A stretch of DNA of 6,085 nucleotides, taken from contig JAIMBU010000198.1 of NCBI GenBank assembly GCA_023511325.1, forward strand, positions 1 to 6,085, read 5' to 3'. Below are positions 1-6,085 of this stretch, piece by piece (the first letter of the stretch is position 1; every line of letters starts with the position of its first letter). Made by a program: the position numbers and the translations under genes. The notes beneath the pieces were generated by a model. That model was not told the DNA's origin and did not search any database. It saw only the letters and a list, made by a program, of their open reading frames with translations. Source of the stretch: Gorillibacterium sp. (GTDB lineage Bacteria; Bacillota; Bacilli; Paenibacillales; NBRC-103111).

Positions 1-213
1 GCTATGTACTATAGGCTTAGCATTAAAACTATCTTACTTATTCTACCACATCTATTTCCGTCCATTTTGTTAAAAACGTCTAGACTCCTGAGTAGCGATC
101 TGTAACATTACATAAACGTGAACGGGCGCTTTAGCACCCGTTCACGTTTATGTGACTGCTTTTTTATTGTTAGTTAGGTTGATGTTGCATGTTCATTCAT
201 AATGGTTAGCCCC
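1..213. other. Intergenic region after murC
   Basis: Apart from the hairpin at 110-153, I see no gene here. The minus strand has only very short ATG-started frames of 8 and 18 codons without ribosome binding sites. Plus-strand frame 1 is open from the window edge to a TAA at 103-105, but its 34-residue leucine-rich translation is not recognisable. An extended -10-like TGGTAGAAT on the minus strand near 45-37 lacks a matching -35 box. Confidence 0.5.
110..165. terminator. Strong hairpin downstream of murC, probable terminator
   Basis: A 20-base-pair inverted repeat (arms 110-129 and 134-153) closes on a four-base TTTA loop about 60 bases after the murC stop. In minus-strand RNA the single irregular pair is a G-U wobble, so the stem is fully paired; in plus-strand RNA the same position is a C-A mismatch. 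Yet the only T tract (160-165) follows the hairpin on the plus strand, while the minus-strand sequence after it is TAATGTTACAG. It may end the valS-folC-murC transcript, end a convergent transcript from the left, or do both. Confidence 0.6.
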
Positions 214-1590
214 TTAATTCCCACGCAGCATTTTGGCTAATCCGTCAGCAACCCTCCAGATGTCACCTGCTCCCATTGTCAGCACCAAGTCTCCGCTTTG
301 GATATGCCCCAATAGGTATTCCAGCACTTCTTCTTTCGTCGAAATGTATTTCACATTAGCATTGCTATTCTTCCTAATCAGTTCGACCAGCTTGGCAGAT
401 GTGATCCCTTCAATCTGCTTTTCCCCGGCCGGGCTGTAGATGTCGGTAATAATAACTTCATCGGCCTCGGAAAAAGCTTTACTGAATTGCTCAAACAGGA
501 AAAAGGTACGTGTGTAGCGTTGCGGCTGGAAAACAGCAATGATTCGCTTATCTGTTGCCTTAGCGGCACTGATCGTTGCTTGAATTTCAGTTGGGTGATG
601 GGCATAATCGTCAATAATGAGGATTCCGTTCGCTTCTCCGAGCACCTGAAACCGCCGTTTGGCACCACGGAAATCTGTAATTGCAGCTGCTACTTGTTCA
701 AAGGTAAGCCCTGCCTCGAGACAAACAATTAAGGTTGCAAGCGCATTATATACATTATGTTTTCCCGGAACAGACAAGGTCATCGTTCCAAGCAATTGGT
801 CCTTATGCCTAACTTTAAAAGAAACCTTGCGATCCCCAAGCTCCAGGTCATAACCTCTGTAGTCTGCTTCACACTCAATGGCAAACGTGACACTTTCAGA
901 TGTCAAATGGGGAAGGATACCTGGAAGATAGGCGTCATCTAGACACAACACCGACTTGCCACCCTCTTGAACCTGTCCCAAAAACTTCTCGTATGCTTTT
1001 CTGAGCTTGCCGAAATCGCCGTCATAATGCTCGAGATGATCCGCTTCAATATTGTTTACGACAGCAAGGTAAGGATGATATTGCAGAAACGAGCCATCGC
1101 TCTCATCCGCTTCAGCGATCACATATTCGCCTTTGCCCGCCTTGGCGTTGCTGCCCAAATTCATCACTTCACCACCGATAATGTAGGTGGGGTCTTGACC
1201 GCAGGATTCCATAACCAAAGCAATCATCGAAGAGGTCGTCGTTTTGCCATGTGCACCAGCAACTGCGACTCCCTTGCGCTCTTTCATCAGTCGAGCAAGC
1301 ATCTGTGAGCGATGAAGAATAGGAATGTTCCATTCCTCCGCTTGCAGCTTCTCGACATTGTCACTGGAAAGTGCCGTGGAATAAACGACTAAATCTGCCC
1401 CACGAACATTCTCTGCTTTGTGACCAATGTAAACCTTTGCCCCCTTGGCAGCAAGCTTCTCCGTTAGCTCCTGCTGGACAAGATCAGAGCCGGAAATCTG
1501 ATACCCCATCTCCAGCATCACTTTAGCGATAGCACTCATTCCATATCCGCCGATACCGATAAAGTGTACATGTTCTTCTGTAATGTTCAA
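214..1590 (-). CDS. murC: UDP-N-acetylmuramate--L-alanine ligase (MurC)
   Basis: MurC joins L-alanine to UDP-N-acetylmuramate using ATP, the first step of peptide-stem assembly in cytoplasmic peptidoglycan synthesis. The 458-residue product is full length for the family and shows all three Mur ligase domains. The N-terminal nucleotide-sugar domain has the glycine-rich loop GIGGYGMS (residues 12-19). The central ATPase domain has the P-loop GAHGKTTT (112-119, Lys116), EADESD (160-165), NIEADHLEHY (180-189) and GKHNVYNA (276-283). The C-terminal domain has RGAKRRF (309-315), DDYAHHPTE (327-335, typical of MurC), FQPQRYTRT (354-362) and MGAGDI (439-444). The start is TTG at 1590: it lies six bases after the folC stop, has GGTGAG (1601-1596) just upstream, and gives only a short lead before the first beta strand HVHFIGIGG. 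No internal ATG gives a complete nucleotide-binding fold. It is the last gene of the visible unit, followed by a strong hairpin. Identity is secure; the TTG start is likely but inferred. Confidence 0.97.
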   Translation of the reverse strand: MNITEEHVHFIGIGGYGMSAIAKVMLEMGYQISGSDLVQQELTEKLAAKGAKVYIGHKAENVRGADLVVYSTALSSDNVEKLQAEEWNIPILHRSQMLARLMKERKGVAVAGAHGKTTTSSMIALVMESCGQDPTYIIGGEVMNLGSNAKAGKGEYVIAEADESDGSFLQYHPYLAVVNNIEADHLEHYDGDFGKLRKAYEKFLGQVQEGGKSVLCLDDAYLPGILPHLTSESVTFAIECEADYRGYDLELGDRKVSFKVRHKDQLLGTMTLSVPGKHNVYNALATLIVCLEAGLTFEQVAAAITDFRGAKRRFQVLGEANGILIIDDYAHHPTEIQATISAAKATDKRIIAVFQPQRYTRTFFLFEQFSKAFSEADEVIITDIYSPAGEKQIEGITSAKLVELIRKNSNANVKYISTKEEVLEYLLGHIQSGDLVLTMGAGDIWRVADGLAKMLRGN

Positions 1591-1595
1591 TTTGG

Positions 1596-1601
1596 CTCAC
1601 C
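1596..1601 (-). promoter_or_regulatory. murC ribosome binding site overlapping the folC stop
   Basis: GGTGAG ends five bases before the TTG start of murC and matches the GGTGA part of the AGGAGGTGA anti-16S consensus. It contains the folC TGA stop (1599-1597). A second purine-rich stretch, AAAAAGG (1610-1604), lies 13 bases from the start and is less well spaced. The overlap suggests that ribosomes ending folC help initiate murC; this is inferred from spacing only. Confidence 0.6.
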
Positions 1602-3021
1602 AACCTTTTTCTGATTCGGACTGGTTTATGACCCAGGAGCGCACATCAGAGATCATATAGAGCGTCCCCGATACGACAGCAAGATCTTCCTCCGTCGTTC
1701 TGTCAAGCAGTAGATCAAGCGCTTTTTTCCAATCCGGTTCGACCATTACGATGGGACGATGTTCCAATCCACTTAGCAGATCTTCTGTCTGCTTCAATAG
1801 ATCGGCTGCGGACAGCTTTTTGTGATAATTGGGTTCTGTGATAATTATTGTATCCACTAACGGCAAAATATGTCTTAGGTATCCCTTGTGATCCTTCGTT
1901 GATATCATCCCGATCATCATATGAAGCTTGGCATATGTGTACGTCTCCTGTATGGCTCTAGCCAACGCTTCCGCACCCTCAGGATTATGCGCCCCATCAA
2001 TCAGGAGTCGTGGCGCCTCCTGCAGAAGCTCCAAACGCCCTGGCCATTTGGTCGCTGCGAAAGCTGCGGTAAGTGCTGCTTCATCCAAGATAACTGCGCC
2101 ACATTGGCGCAGTACCTCCAAAGTCATCAGCGCAGCCGAAGCGTTCTTTAGTTGATGCTGCCCAATCAGTCCTACCTGAAGTTCTTTATGTGTTCCAAGT
2201 GGGCTTTGAAAATTAAAAACCTGATGAGTAGGTTCCGTTGATATCTGTGTAAAATGATAATCCTTGCCTAGTAGATAAAGCGACGATTTATTTGCTTGGC
2301 AAGCAGCTTCAATCTCAAGAATGGCTTCTGGTTGTTCTACACCACTAACCACAGGTATACCCAGCTTGATAATCCCTGCTTTCTCTTTAGCGATCTCAGC
2401 TATGCTCTCCCCGATGATATCCATATGATCATGACCAATATTAGTAATAACCGAAATGATCGGTGTGACGATATTGGTGCAATCACGCTTGCCACCAAGA
2501 CCTGCTTCCCAGACAACAAAATCAGGGAATACCACCTGAGCGTAATAAAGAATGGCAATGGTCGTAACAATCTCAAACATGGTCGGAGCACCCAAAGCCG
2601 TTTGCTCAATCTCCGTAATAATCGGCTTGAGCTTATTCGTCAAACGAAGCAGCTCAGCTTCTGGAATATCCTGACCATTATATTGCAGGCGATTGGTGAA
2701 CTTCTCGATGTAAGGGGAGGTGAAGGTTCCCACATTGTACCCACCGCGGATCAGCGCTTCTGTTAGGAACGCACAGGTCGAGCCCTTTCCATTGGTGCCC
2801 GCGATATGGATAAATCGCAACCGCCGCTCGGGATGATCGAGGACTTCCATCAGTCGTTCCATACGTTCCAATCCATGACGAATGCCATGAACGGGAACGC
2901 GTGCATTGATCCATTCTACTGCCTCAGTGTACGTTTCAAAGGGAATCTCAATATCCGTCAGACTGGAAGCTTCAATCTTGTCCTCTGTTCCCATTTCAGC
3001 TCGAATCATTCTTCGTCGCAT
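1597..3021 (-). CDS. folC: Bifunctional folylpolyglutamate synthase / dihydrofolate synthase (FolC)
   Basis: FolC adds L-glutamate to dihydropteroate or to reduced folates using ATP, giving dihydrofolate and retained polyglutamated cofactors in the cytoplasm. The 474-residue reading shows the family motifs in order: GTNGKGST P-loop (75-82), FTSPYIEKFTNRL omega-loop region (100-112), the Mg-site motif EAGLGGKRDCTN (172-183), GHDHMDIIGESI (196-207), EKAGIIK with the Lys214 expected to be carbamylated (213-219), GQHQLKNASAAL (287-298), WPGRLELL (326-333), IDGAHNPEG (341-349) and VSGTLYMISDVR (450-461). B. subtilis FolC is about 430 residues; the excess here is mostly a 27-residue lead before the first conserved helix. 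The ATG at 3021 directly abuts AAAAAGG, too close for normal initiation, so the ATG of codon 5 (3009-3007), 11 bases downstream of AAAAAGGA, may be the true start. It follows valS by 62 bases without a terminator and precedes murC by six bases. Function is secure; whether both activities are present is inferred from the family. Confidence 0.96.
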   Translation of the reverse strand: MRRRMIRAEMGTEDKIEASSLTDIEIPFETYTEAVEWINARVPVHGIRHGLERMERLMEVLDHPERRLRFIHIAGTNGKGSTCAFLTEALIRGGYNVGTFTSPYIEKFTNRLQYNGQDIPEAELLRLTNKLKPIITEIEQTALGAPTMFEIVTTIAILYYAQVVFPDFVVWEAGLGGKRDCTNIVTPIISVITNIGHDHMDIIGESIAEIAKEKAGIIKLGIPVVSGVEQPEAILEIEAACQANKSSLYLLGKDYHFTQISTEPTHQVFNFQSPLGTHKELQVGLIGQHQLKNASAALMTLEVLRQCGAVILDEAALTAAFAATKWPGRLELLQEAPRLLIDGAHNPEGAEALARAIQETYTYAKLHMMIGMISTKDHKGYLRHILPLVDTIIITEPNYHKKLSAADLLKQTEDLLSGLEHRPIVMVEPDWKKALDLLLDRTTEEDLAVVSGTLYMISDVRSWVINQSESEKGW

Positions 3022-3028
3022 CCTTTTT
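3021..3028 (-). promoter_or_regulatory. folC ribosome binding site that decides the start
   Basis: AAAAAGGA is the only purine-rich ribosome binding site in front of folC, and its last A is also the A of the first possible ATG (3021-3019). With an 11-base spacer it serves the fifth codon, ATG at 3009-3007, acceptably, whereas for the ATG at 3021 the spacing is zero. The ATG at codon 10 (2994-2992) has no site of its own. I favour 3009 as the start, with moderate confidence. Confidence 0.5.
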
Positions 3029-3083
3029 ATATATATGAAACTTTTTCCAATTCTGCTCTCGAAGTTCCGTTATTTCCACGCTT
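3022..3083 (-). other. valS-folC intergenic spacer, no terminator
   Basis: This 62-base gap follows the TAG stop of valS. No stem-loop followed by a T tract is visible on the minus strand, and no well-spaced -35/-10 pair could be found. The AT-rich run CATATATATAAAAAGG sits directly in front of folC and is too close to the start to act as a usual -10 element. The simplest reading is transcriptional read-through from valS into folC. Confidence 0.5.
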
Positions 3084-5759
3084 CTAGCCTTTGAGCTCCT
3101 GCAGACGAACCGCTACCTTATCGCGTTTATCGGCATAGTCAGCCATCTTCGCTTTTTCCTCTTCAATCACCTTAGCAGGTGCTTTGGCTACAAAGCCAGC
3201 ATTATCCAGCTTCTTGGCAATCCGCTCCACTTCTCCATGCAGCGTCAGTAGCTCTTTTTCCATTCGGACAATCTCTTGGGAAATATCGATCAGACCTGCA
3301 AGTGGAAAATACAGCTCTGCCCCTGTCACCACCGCTGACATCGCTTTGTTCGGTGCAGTTAGACTGATACCAATCTCAAGCTTACTTGTGCCACAGAAGC
3401 GCTGCAGGTAGTTCTCGTTACTCAGAAGAATGGCAGCTGTACTCTCGTCCGTAGGCCTAATCAACAACTCGATCTTCTTGCTCATGGGCACATTTACTTC
3501 CGCCCGAATGTTGCGAACCGCACGGATAACGTCCATGAGCATCTCCATCTCACGAACGGCTTCCGTTGCTTCAAATTGAGCTTCATAGACGGGCCATTTA
3601 GCAAGAACGATCGTCTCACCCTCATGCGGCAGATGCTGCCAGATTTCTTCCGTCAGGAACGGCATGAACGGATGCAGCAACCGTAGGGTGCGATCGAGCA
3701 CATAAGCCAGAACGGAACGAGTGGACGCTTTAGCAGCTTCATCTTCACTGTAGAGAGACAGCTTGCTGAATTCAATATACCAGTCACATAAATCATCCCA
3801 GATAAAATTATACAGAACCCGACCGGTTTCACCAAATTCGTAAGAATCGATCAGCCGAGTAACATCCTGCACCGTTTGATTCAGCTTATGCAGAATCCAG
3901 TGATCAGCCGTGCTGGTCTTATCACCGAGATCAATATCCTCAACGCGTAGATCGCCGAGGTTCATGCGAACAAAACGAGATGCATTCCAAATCTTATTAG
4001 CAAAGTTACGAGCCTGTTCCACGCGTTCCAACCGGAAACGCATATCTTGACCTGGTGTACTTCCGGTAGAAAGCATATACCGCATCGCATCAGTTCCGTA
4101 CTGATCGATGATCTCCAAGGGATCAATCCCATTGCCAAGTGATTTTGACATTTTGCGACCATCCGCATCGCGAACCAATCCGTGAATAAGCGCATCCTTA
4201 AACGGCTTCTGACCCGTAAACTCCAAGGCCGTAAAGATCATCCGCGCCACCCAGAAAGGAATAATATCGTAGCTGGTAACCAGCACATCAACGGGATAAA
4301 ACCGCTTCAAATCCTCAGTTTCAGCCGGCCAACCCAGCGTAGAGAAGGGCCAAAGTCCTGAGCTAAACCAGGTATCCAGAACATCCTCATCCTGCTGCAG
4401 ACTAGCGCTGCCGCATTTGGAGCACTCCGTGACGGCTGTCCGCGCTACGTGAATCTCTCCACATTCGCTACAGTGCCAAGCTGGAATTCGATGTCCCCAC
4501 CATAGCTGACGGGAAATGCACCAGTCCCGAATATTCTCAATCCAGTGCAAGTACGTTTTTTCAAAGCGATCGGGAACGAAGTTCACGCCATCTTCAGTCT
4601 CCTGAAGATCAATGGCCGCAGCAGCAAGCGGCTTCATCTTGACGAACCACTGCGTGGATAGGTAGGGCTCGACAACAGCACCCGTACGCTCGCTGTGACC
4701 AACCTGATGAATATGCTCCTCAATATGGGTCAGGACGCCTGCTTCCTTCAGATCAGCGACAATCTTCTTGCGACATTCGAAACGATCAAGCCCTTGATAG
4801 ATTCCGGCATTTTCATTCATCGTACCTGTCTCATCCATAACCAGAATCTGTTCGAGATGATGACGGCTGCCCACTTCAAAGTCATTTGGATCATGGGCTG
4901 GCGTGATTTTGACTGCACCACTACCAAATTCCTTATCTGCATAATCGTCGGCGATGATCGGGATTTCTCGCCCAATAATCGGCAGAATCAACATCTTGCC
5001 GATCATGTCCTTGTAACGCTCATCCTTAGGATGAACGGCAACCGCGGAATCACCCAGCATCGTCTCCGGGCGAGTGGTAGCGACGGTGATAAAACCACTA
5101 CCGTCCTTAAGTGGATAACGCAGATGGTAAAGGGCTCCTTGAACTTCTTTGTACTCCACTTCTATATCGGATATGGCCGTCCGAGCTTGCGGATCCCAGT
5201 TGATAATCCGCTTGCCCCGATAAATGAGACCTTTCTCGTATAGATGGACAAACACATCGCGGACCGCCGTAGACAGCCCTTCGTCCATAGTGAAACGCTC
5301 CCGAGAGTAATCCAGCGATAGACCCATTTGAGCCCATTGCTCGCGAATCGTCCCGGCGTATTGCTCCTTCCAGTTCCATACCTGCTGGGTAAACTTCTCG
5401 CGACCAAGGTCGTAGCGCGATATCCCTTCTTTGCGTAGCTTTTGCTCAACTCGCGCTTGCGTAGCGATCCCCGCATGGTCCATCCCGGGCAACCACAATG
5501 TATCATAGCCCTGCATCCGCTTGGTGCGAATGATGATATCCTGAAGCGTTAAATTTAGCGCATGCCCAATATGAAGCATACCCGTTACATTAGGGGGTGG
5601 GATCACTATCGTGAAGGTCTCTGCGTCCTTCCGCTCACCCGCCTTGAAATAATCTCCGGCAAGCCAGAAATCGTACCATTTCTTCTCCGCTAGCTTTGGG
5701 TCATACGTCGTAGGCATTTCAATCTGTATTTGTAGATCTTTGTTATCTTCAGCTTCCAT
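3084..5759 (-). CDS. valS: Valyl-tRNA synthetase (ValRS)
   Basis: ValRS, a class Ia synthetase of the cytoplasm, activates valine with ATP, charges tRNA-Val and clears mischarged threonine. The 891-residue product has the expected full bacterial length. The catalytic core opens with [13 protein letters not shown] (54-66), containing the HIGH signature (63-66), and closes with GRKMSKS (534-540). The CP1 editing domain (about 200-345) carries [10 protein letters not shown] (228-237) and [15 protein letters not shown] (279-293) with the editing-site Asp290. Four cysteines (430, 433, 446, 449) in two CxxC pairs form a probable zinc knuckle, and [18 protein letters not shown] (411-428) is typical of the family. 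The anticodon-binding helical domain spans roughly 615-765. A charged, heptad-like coiled-coil arm (about 826-889) ends the protein and would contact tRNA. The ATG start is supported by GGAGGGAG eight bases upstream; Met15 has no such site. Expression is probably controlled by the T-box leader upstream. It heads the valS-folC-murC unit. No truncation or missing catalytic motif was seen. Confidence 0.99.
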   Translation of the reverse strand: MEAEDNKDLQIQIEMPTTYDPKLAEKKWYDFWLAGDYFKAGERKDAETFTIVIPPPNVTGMLHIGHALNLTLQDIIIRTKRMQGYDTLWLPGMDHAGIATQARVEQKLRKEGISRYDLGREKFTQQVWNWKEQYAGTIREQWAQMGLSLDYSRERFTMDEGLSTAVRDVFVHLYEKGLIYRGKRIINWDPQARTAISDIEVEYKEVQGALYHLRYPLKDGSGFITVATTRPETMLGDSAVAVHPKDERYKDMIGKMLILPIIGREIPIIADDYADKEFGSGAVKITPAHDPNDFEVGSRHHLEQILVMDETGTMNENAGIYQGLDRFECRKKIVADLKEAGVLTHIEEHIHQVGHSERTGAVVEPYLSTQWFVKMKPLAAAAIDLQETEDGVNFVPDRFEKTYLHWIENIRDWCISRQLWWGHRIPAWHCSECGEIHVARTAVTECSKCGSASLQQDEDVLDTWFSSGLWPFSTLGWPAETEDLKRFYPVDVLVTSYDIIPFWVARMIFTALEFTGQKPFKDALIHGLVRDADGRKMSKSLGNGIDPLEIIDQYGTDAMRYMLSTGSTPGQDMRFRLERVEQARNFANKIWNASRFVRMNLGDLRVEDIDLGDKTSTADHWILHKLNQTVQDVTRLIDSYEFGETGRVLYNFIWDDLCDWYIEFSKLSLYSEDEAAKASTRSVLAYVLDRTLRLLHPFMPFLTEEIWQHLPHEGETIVLAKWPVYEAQFEATEAVREMEMLMDVIRAVRNIRAEVNVPMSKKIELLIRPTDESTAAILLSNENYLQRFCGTSKLEIGISLTAPNKAMSAVVTGAELYFPLAGLIDISQEIVRMEKELLTLHGEVERIAKKLDNAGFVAKAPAKVIEEEKAKMADYADKRDKVAVRLQELKG

Positions 5760-5767
5760 AAACTAAT

Positions 5768-5775
5768 CTCCCTCC
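5768..5775 (-). promoter_or_regulatory. valS ribosome binding site
   Basis: GGAGGGAG lies eight bases upstream of the valS ATG (5759) and is a strong match to the anti-16S consensus. It fixes the ATG at 5759 as the start over the in-frame Met15. It lies well downstream of the T-box terminator, so the leader controls transcription and does not hide this site. Confidence 0.85.
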
Positions 5776-5782
5776 AAGATAA

Positions 5783-5796
5783 ACGCCTTGCGGCGT
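5783..5796 (-). repeat. Small GCAA-tetraloop hairpin before the valS ribosome binding site
   Basis: ACGCC, GCAA and GGCGT form a perfect five-base-pair stem capped by a GNRA-type tetraloop in the minus-strand transcript, seven bases upstream of the valS ribosome binding site. It is followed by TTATCTT, not a clean U tract, so it does not look like a terminator. Its role, if any, is unknown; it could shield the 5' end of a processed messenger. Confidence 0.45.
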
Positions 5797-5828
5797 AATA
5801 TAGCCTGAGTATATGTACAGGTACAAAT

Positions 5829-5862
5829 AAAAAAAGCCCTCATCCTCAAAGGACGAAAAGCT
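5829..5862 (-). terminator. T-box intrinsic terminator before valS
   Basis: The minus-strand RNA folds as AGCTTT/AGGGCT (outer, with two G-U pairs and one bulged U) and CGTCCT/AGGATG (inner) around a TTG loop, followed by seven or more T residues running into ATTT. This is the classic attenuator of a T-box leader. It should form when tRNA-Val is charged, stopping transcription before valS. Confidence 0.92.
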
Positions 5863-5883
5863 ACGCTTCCGTGGTACCACCTT
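5848..5883 (-). promoter_or_regulatory. T-box antiterminator element
   Basis: AAGG (5883-5880) pairs with CCTT near 5852-5849, and ACG with CGT forms the inner helix, leaving the UGGU bulge that would bind the free ACCA end of uncharged tRNA-Val. The 3' strand CGTCCTTT is also the 5' arm of the terminator, so the two folds exclude each other. Confidence 0.85.
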
Positions 5884-5996
5884 CATTCCGTTTCCACTTA
5901 GGTAACGGCACTTGAGTAGCAGGTAACGGCTGCTTTCCGGCAGGCTTGCGATCAACATCAGCAGGTGATGACCGTTAAAACCTGCAGCTCCAGGGC

Positions 5997-5999
5997 GAC
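5997..5999 (-). promoter_or_regulatory. T-box specifier codon GUC (Val)
   Basis: The GTC triplet sits in the 3' side of the Stem I internal loop, after GAAG and before the closing CCCT strand that pairs with AGGG. It would pair with the GAC anticodon of tRNA-Val. The match of the specifier amino acid to the downstream gene (valS) confirms the reading. Confidence 0.85.
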
Positions 6000-6085
6000 C
6001 TTCGACAACCTAGGACCTACGGACCTCCCAGCACCTACTGGTCCGCTCTCTAAAGGTTTGTTGCCTACTCTTCCCTATCCTTGCT

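Larger units (their letters stand above)
5829..6085 (-). promoter_or_regulatory. Valine T-box riboswitch leader (5' end cut by window edge)
   Basis: The leader senses uncharged tRNA-Val and decides between termination and read-through into valS. Visible parts, in transcript order: Stem I with lower helix AGGG/CCCT (6076-6073 with 5995-5992), specifier loop, helix GGCAAC/GTTGTC (6065-6060 with 6009-6004), short helix ACCT/AGGT, AGAGAG bulge region, and distal helix CGGACC/GGTCCG (6045-6040 with 6025-6020). The specifier is GTC at 5999-5997, a valine codon, in the context GAAG-GTC-GCCCTGGAGC, which lines up with the glyQS-type layout. Stem II is GCAGGT/ACCTGC (5985-5980 with 5966-5961). A Stem IIA/B-like CCGG...CCGTTA segment follows, then Stem III CCGTTaCC/GGaAACGG (5908-5888), the T-box motif AAGGTGGTACCACGG (5883-5869) and the terminator. 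The bulge UGGU would pair with an ACCA acceptor end, fitting a tRNA with discriminator A. The promoter and the base of Stem I lie beyond the right edge. Confidence 0.95.

Noticed and set aside
91..100. Inverted repeat ACTC-CT-GAGT (within 85-100) near the left edge as a regulatory hairpin.
   Set aside because: A four-base stem with a two-base loop cannot form a stable hairpin and is expected by chance.
1..105. Plus-strand frame open from the window edge to TAA at 103-105, just before the hairpin, which might be the tail of a convergent gene.
   Set aside because: Only 34 codons, leucine-rich with several rare-looking codons and no recognisable sequence; an open stretch this short is common by chance in AT-rich DNA. 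Sequence to the left is needed.
2296..2766. A 156-codon open frame on the plus strand, antisense to folC.
   Set aside because: Wholly inside folC, with no domain or promoter support; the folC motifs on the other strand account for the sequence.
4695..5243. A 182-codon open frame on the plus strand, antisense to valS.
   Set aside because: Lies wholly inside the well-supported valS reading frame, has no recognisable domain and is explained as a shadow of valS codon use.
5797..5826. A possible internal promoter after the T-box terminator on the minus strand: TTGTAC, 18 bases, TATATT.
   Set aside because: The -10 resembles consensus but the -35 matches only three of six positions. It would bypass T-box control, and nothing else supports it.
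5811..5828. Repeated TGTAC (TGTACC TGTACA) in minus-strand RNA directly after the terminator, possibly an operator.
   Set aside because: Too short and imperfect to separate from chance, with no known regulator motif that it fits.

Overview
The window carries three housekeeping genes, all on the minus strand and probably one transcription unit. In order of transcription (right to left) they are valS (valyl-tRNA synthetase), folC (folylpolyglutamate/dihydrofolate synthase) and murC (UDP-N-acetylmuramate--L-alanine ligase). A valine-type T-box leader lies in front of valS. The T-box leader, the AGGAGG-like ribosome binding sites, the moderate GC content and the valS-folC pairing point to a low-to-mid GC Gram-positive (Bacillota). 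A Paenibacillus-like genome is my best guess from general resemblance; no search was run.

Layout from the right edge: about 257 bases of T-box leader (6085 to 5829) with the 5' end and promoter cut off by the window edge. It contains Stem I with a GUC (Val) specifier, Stem II, a Stem IIA/B-like segment, Stem III, the T-box antiterminator and a competing intrinsic terminator. About 69 bases of untranslated sequence with a small GNRA-type hairpin then lead to a strong ribosome binding site and valS (5759-3084). A 62-base gap with no visible terminator separates valS from folC (3021-1597). Six bases after the folC stop comes murC (1590-214), which starts with TTG and whose ribosome binding site overlaps the folC stop codon. 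The last 213 bases hold no convincing gene, only a very strong hairpin at 110-153 that probably ends the unit.

Working together: uncharged tRNA-Val should stabilise the antiterminator and allow transcription into valS. With no terminator visible between the genes, folC (one-carbon metabolism) and murC (first amino-acid addition to the peptidoglycan precursor) may be carried along in the same response. FolC and MurC both belong to the Mur ligase superfamily (ATP-dependent amide-bond formation through an acyl phosphate). I found no mobile element, CRISPR array, tRNA or rRNA gene, and no new biological system. The points worth a second look concern regulation and start-site details.
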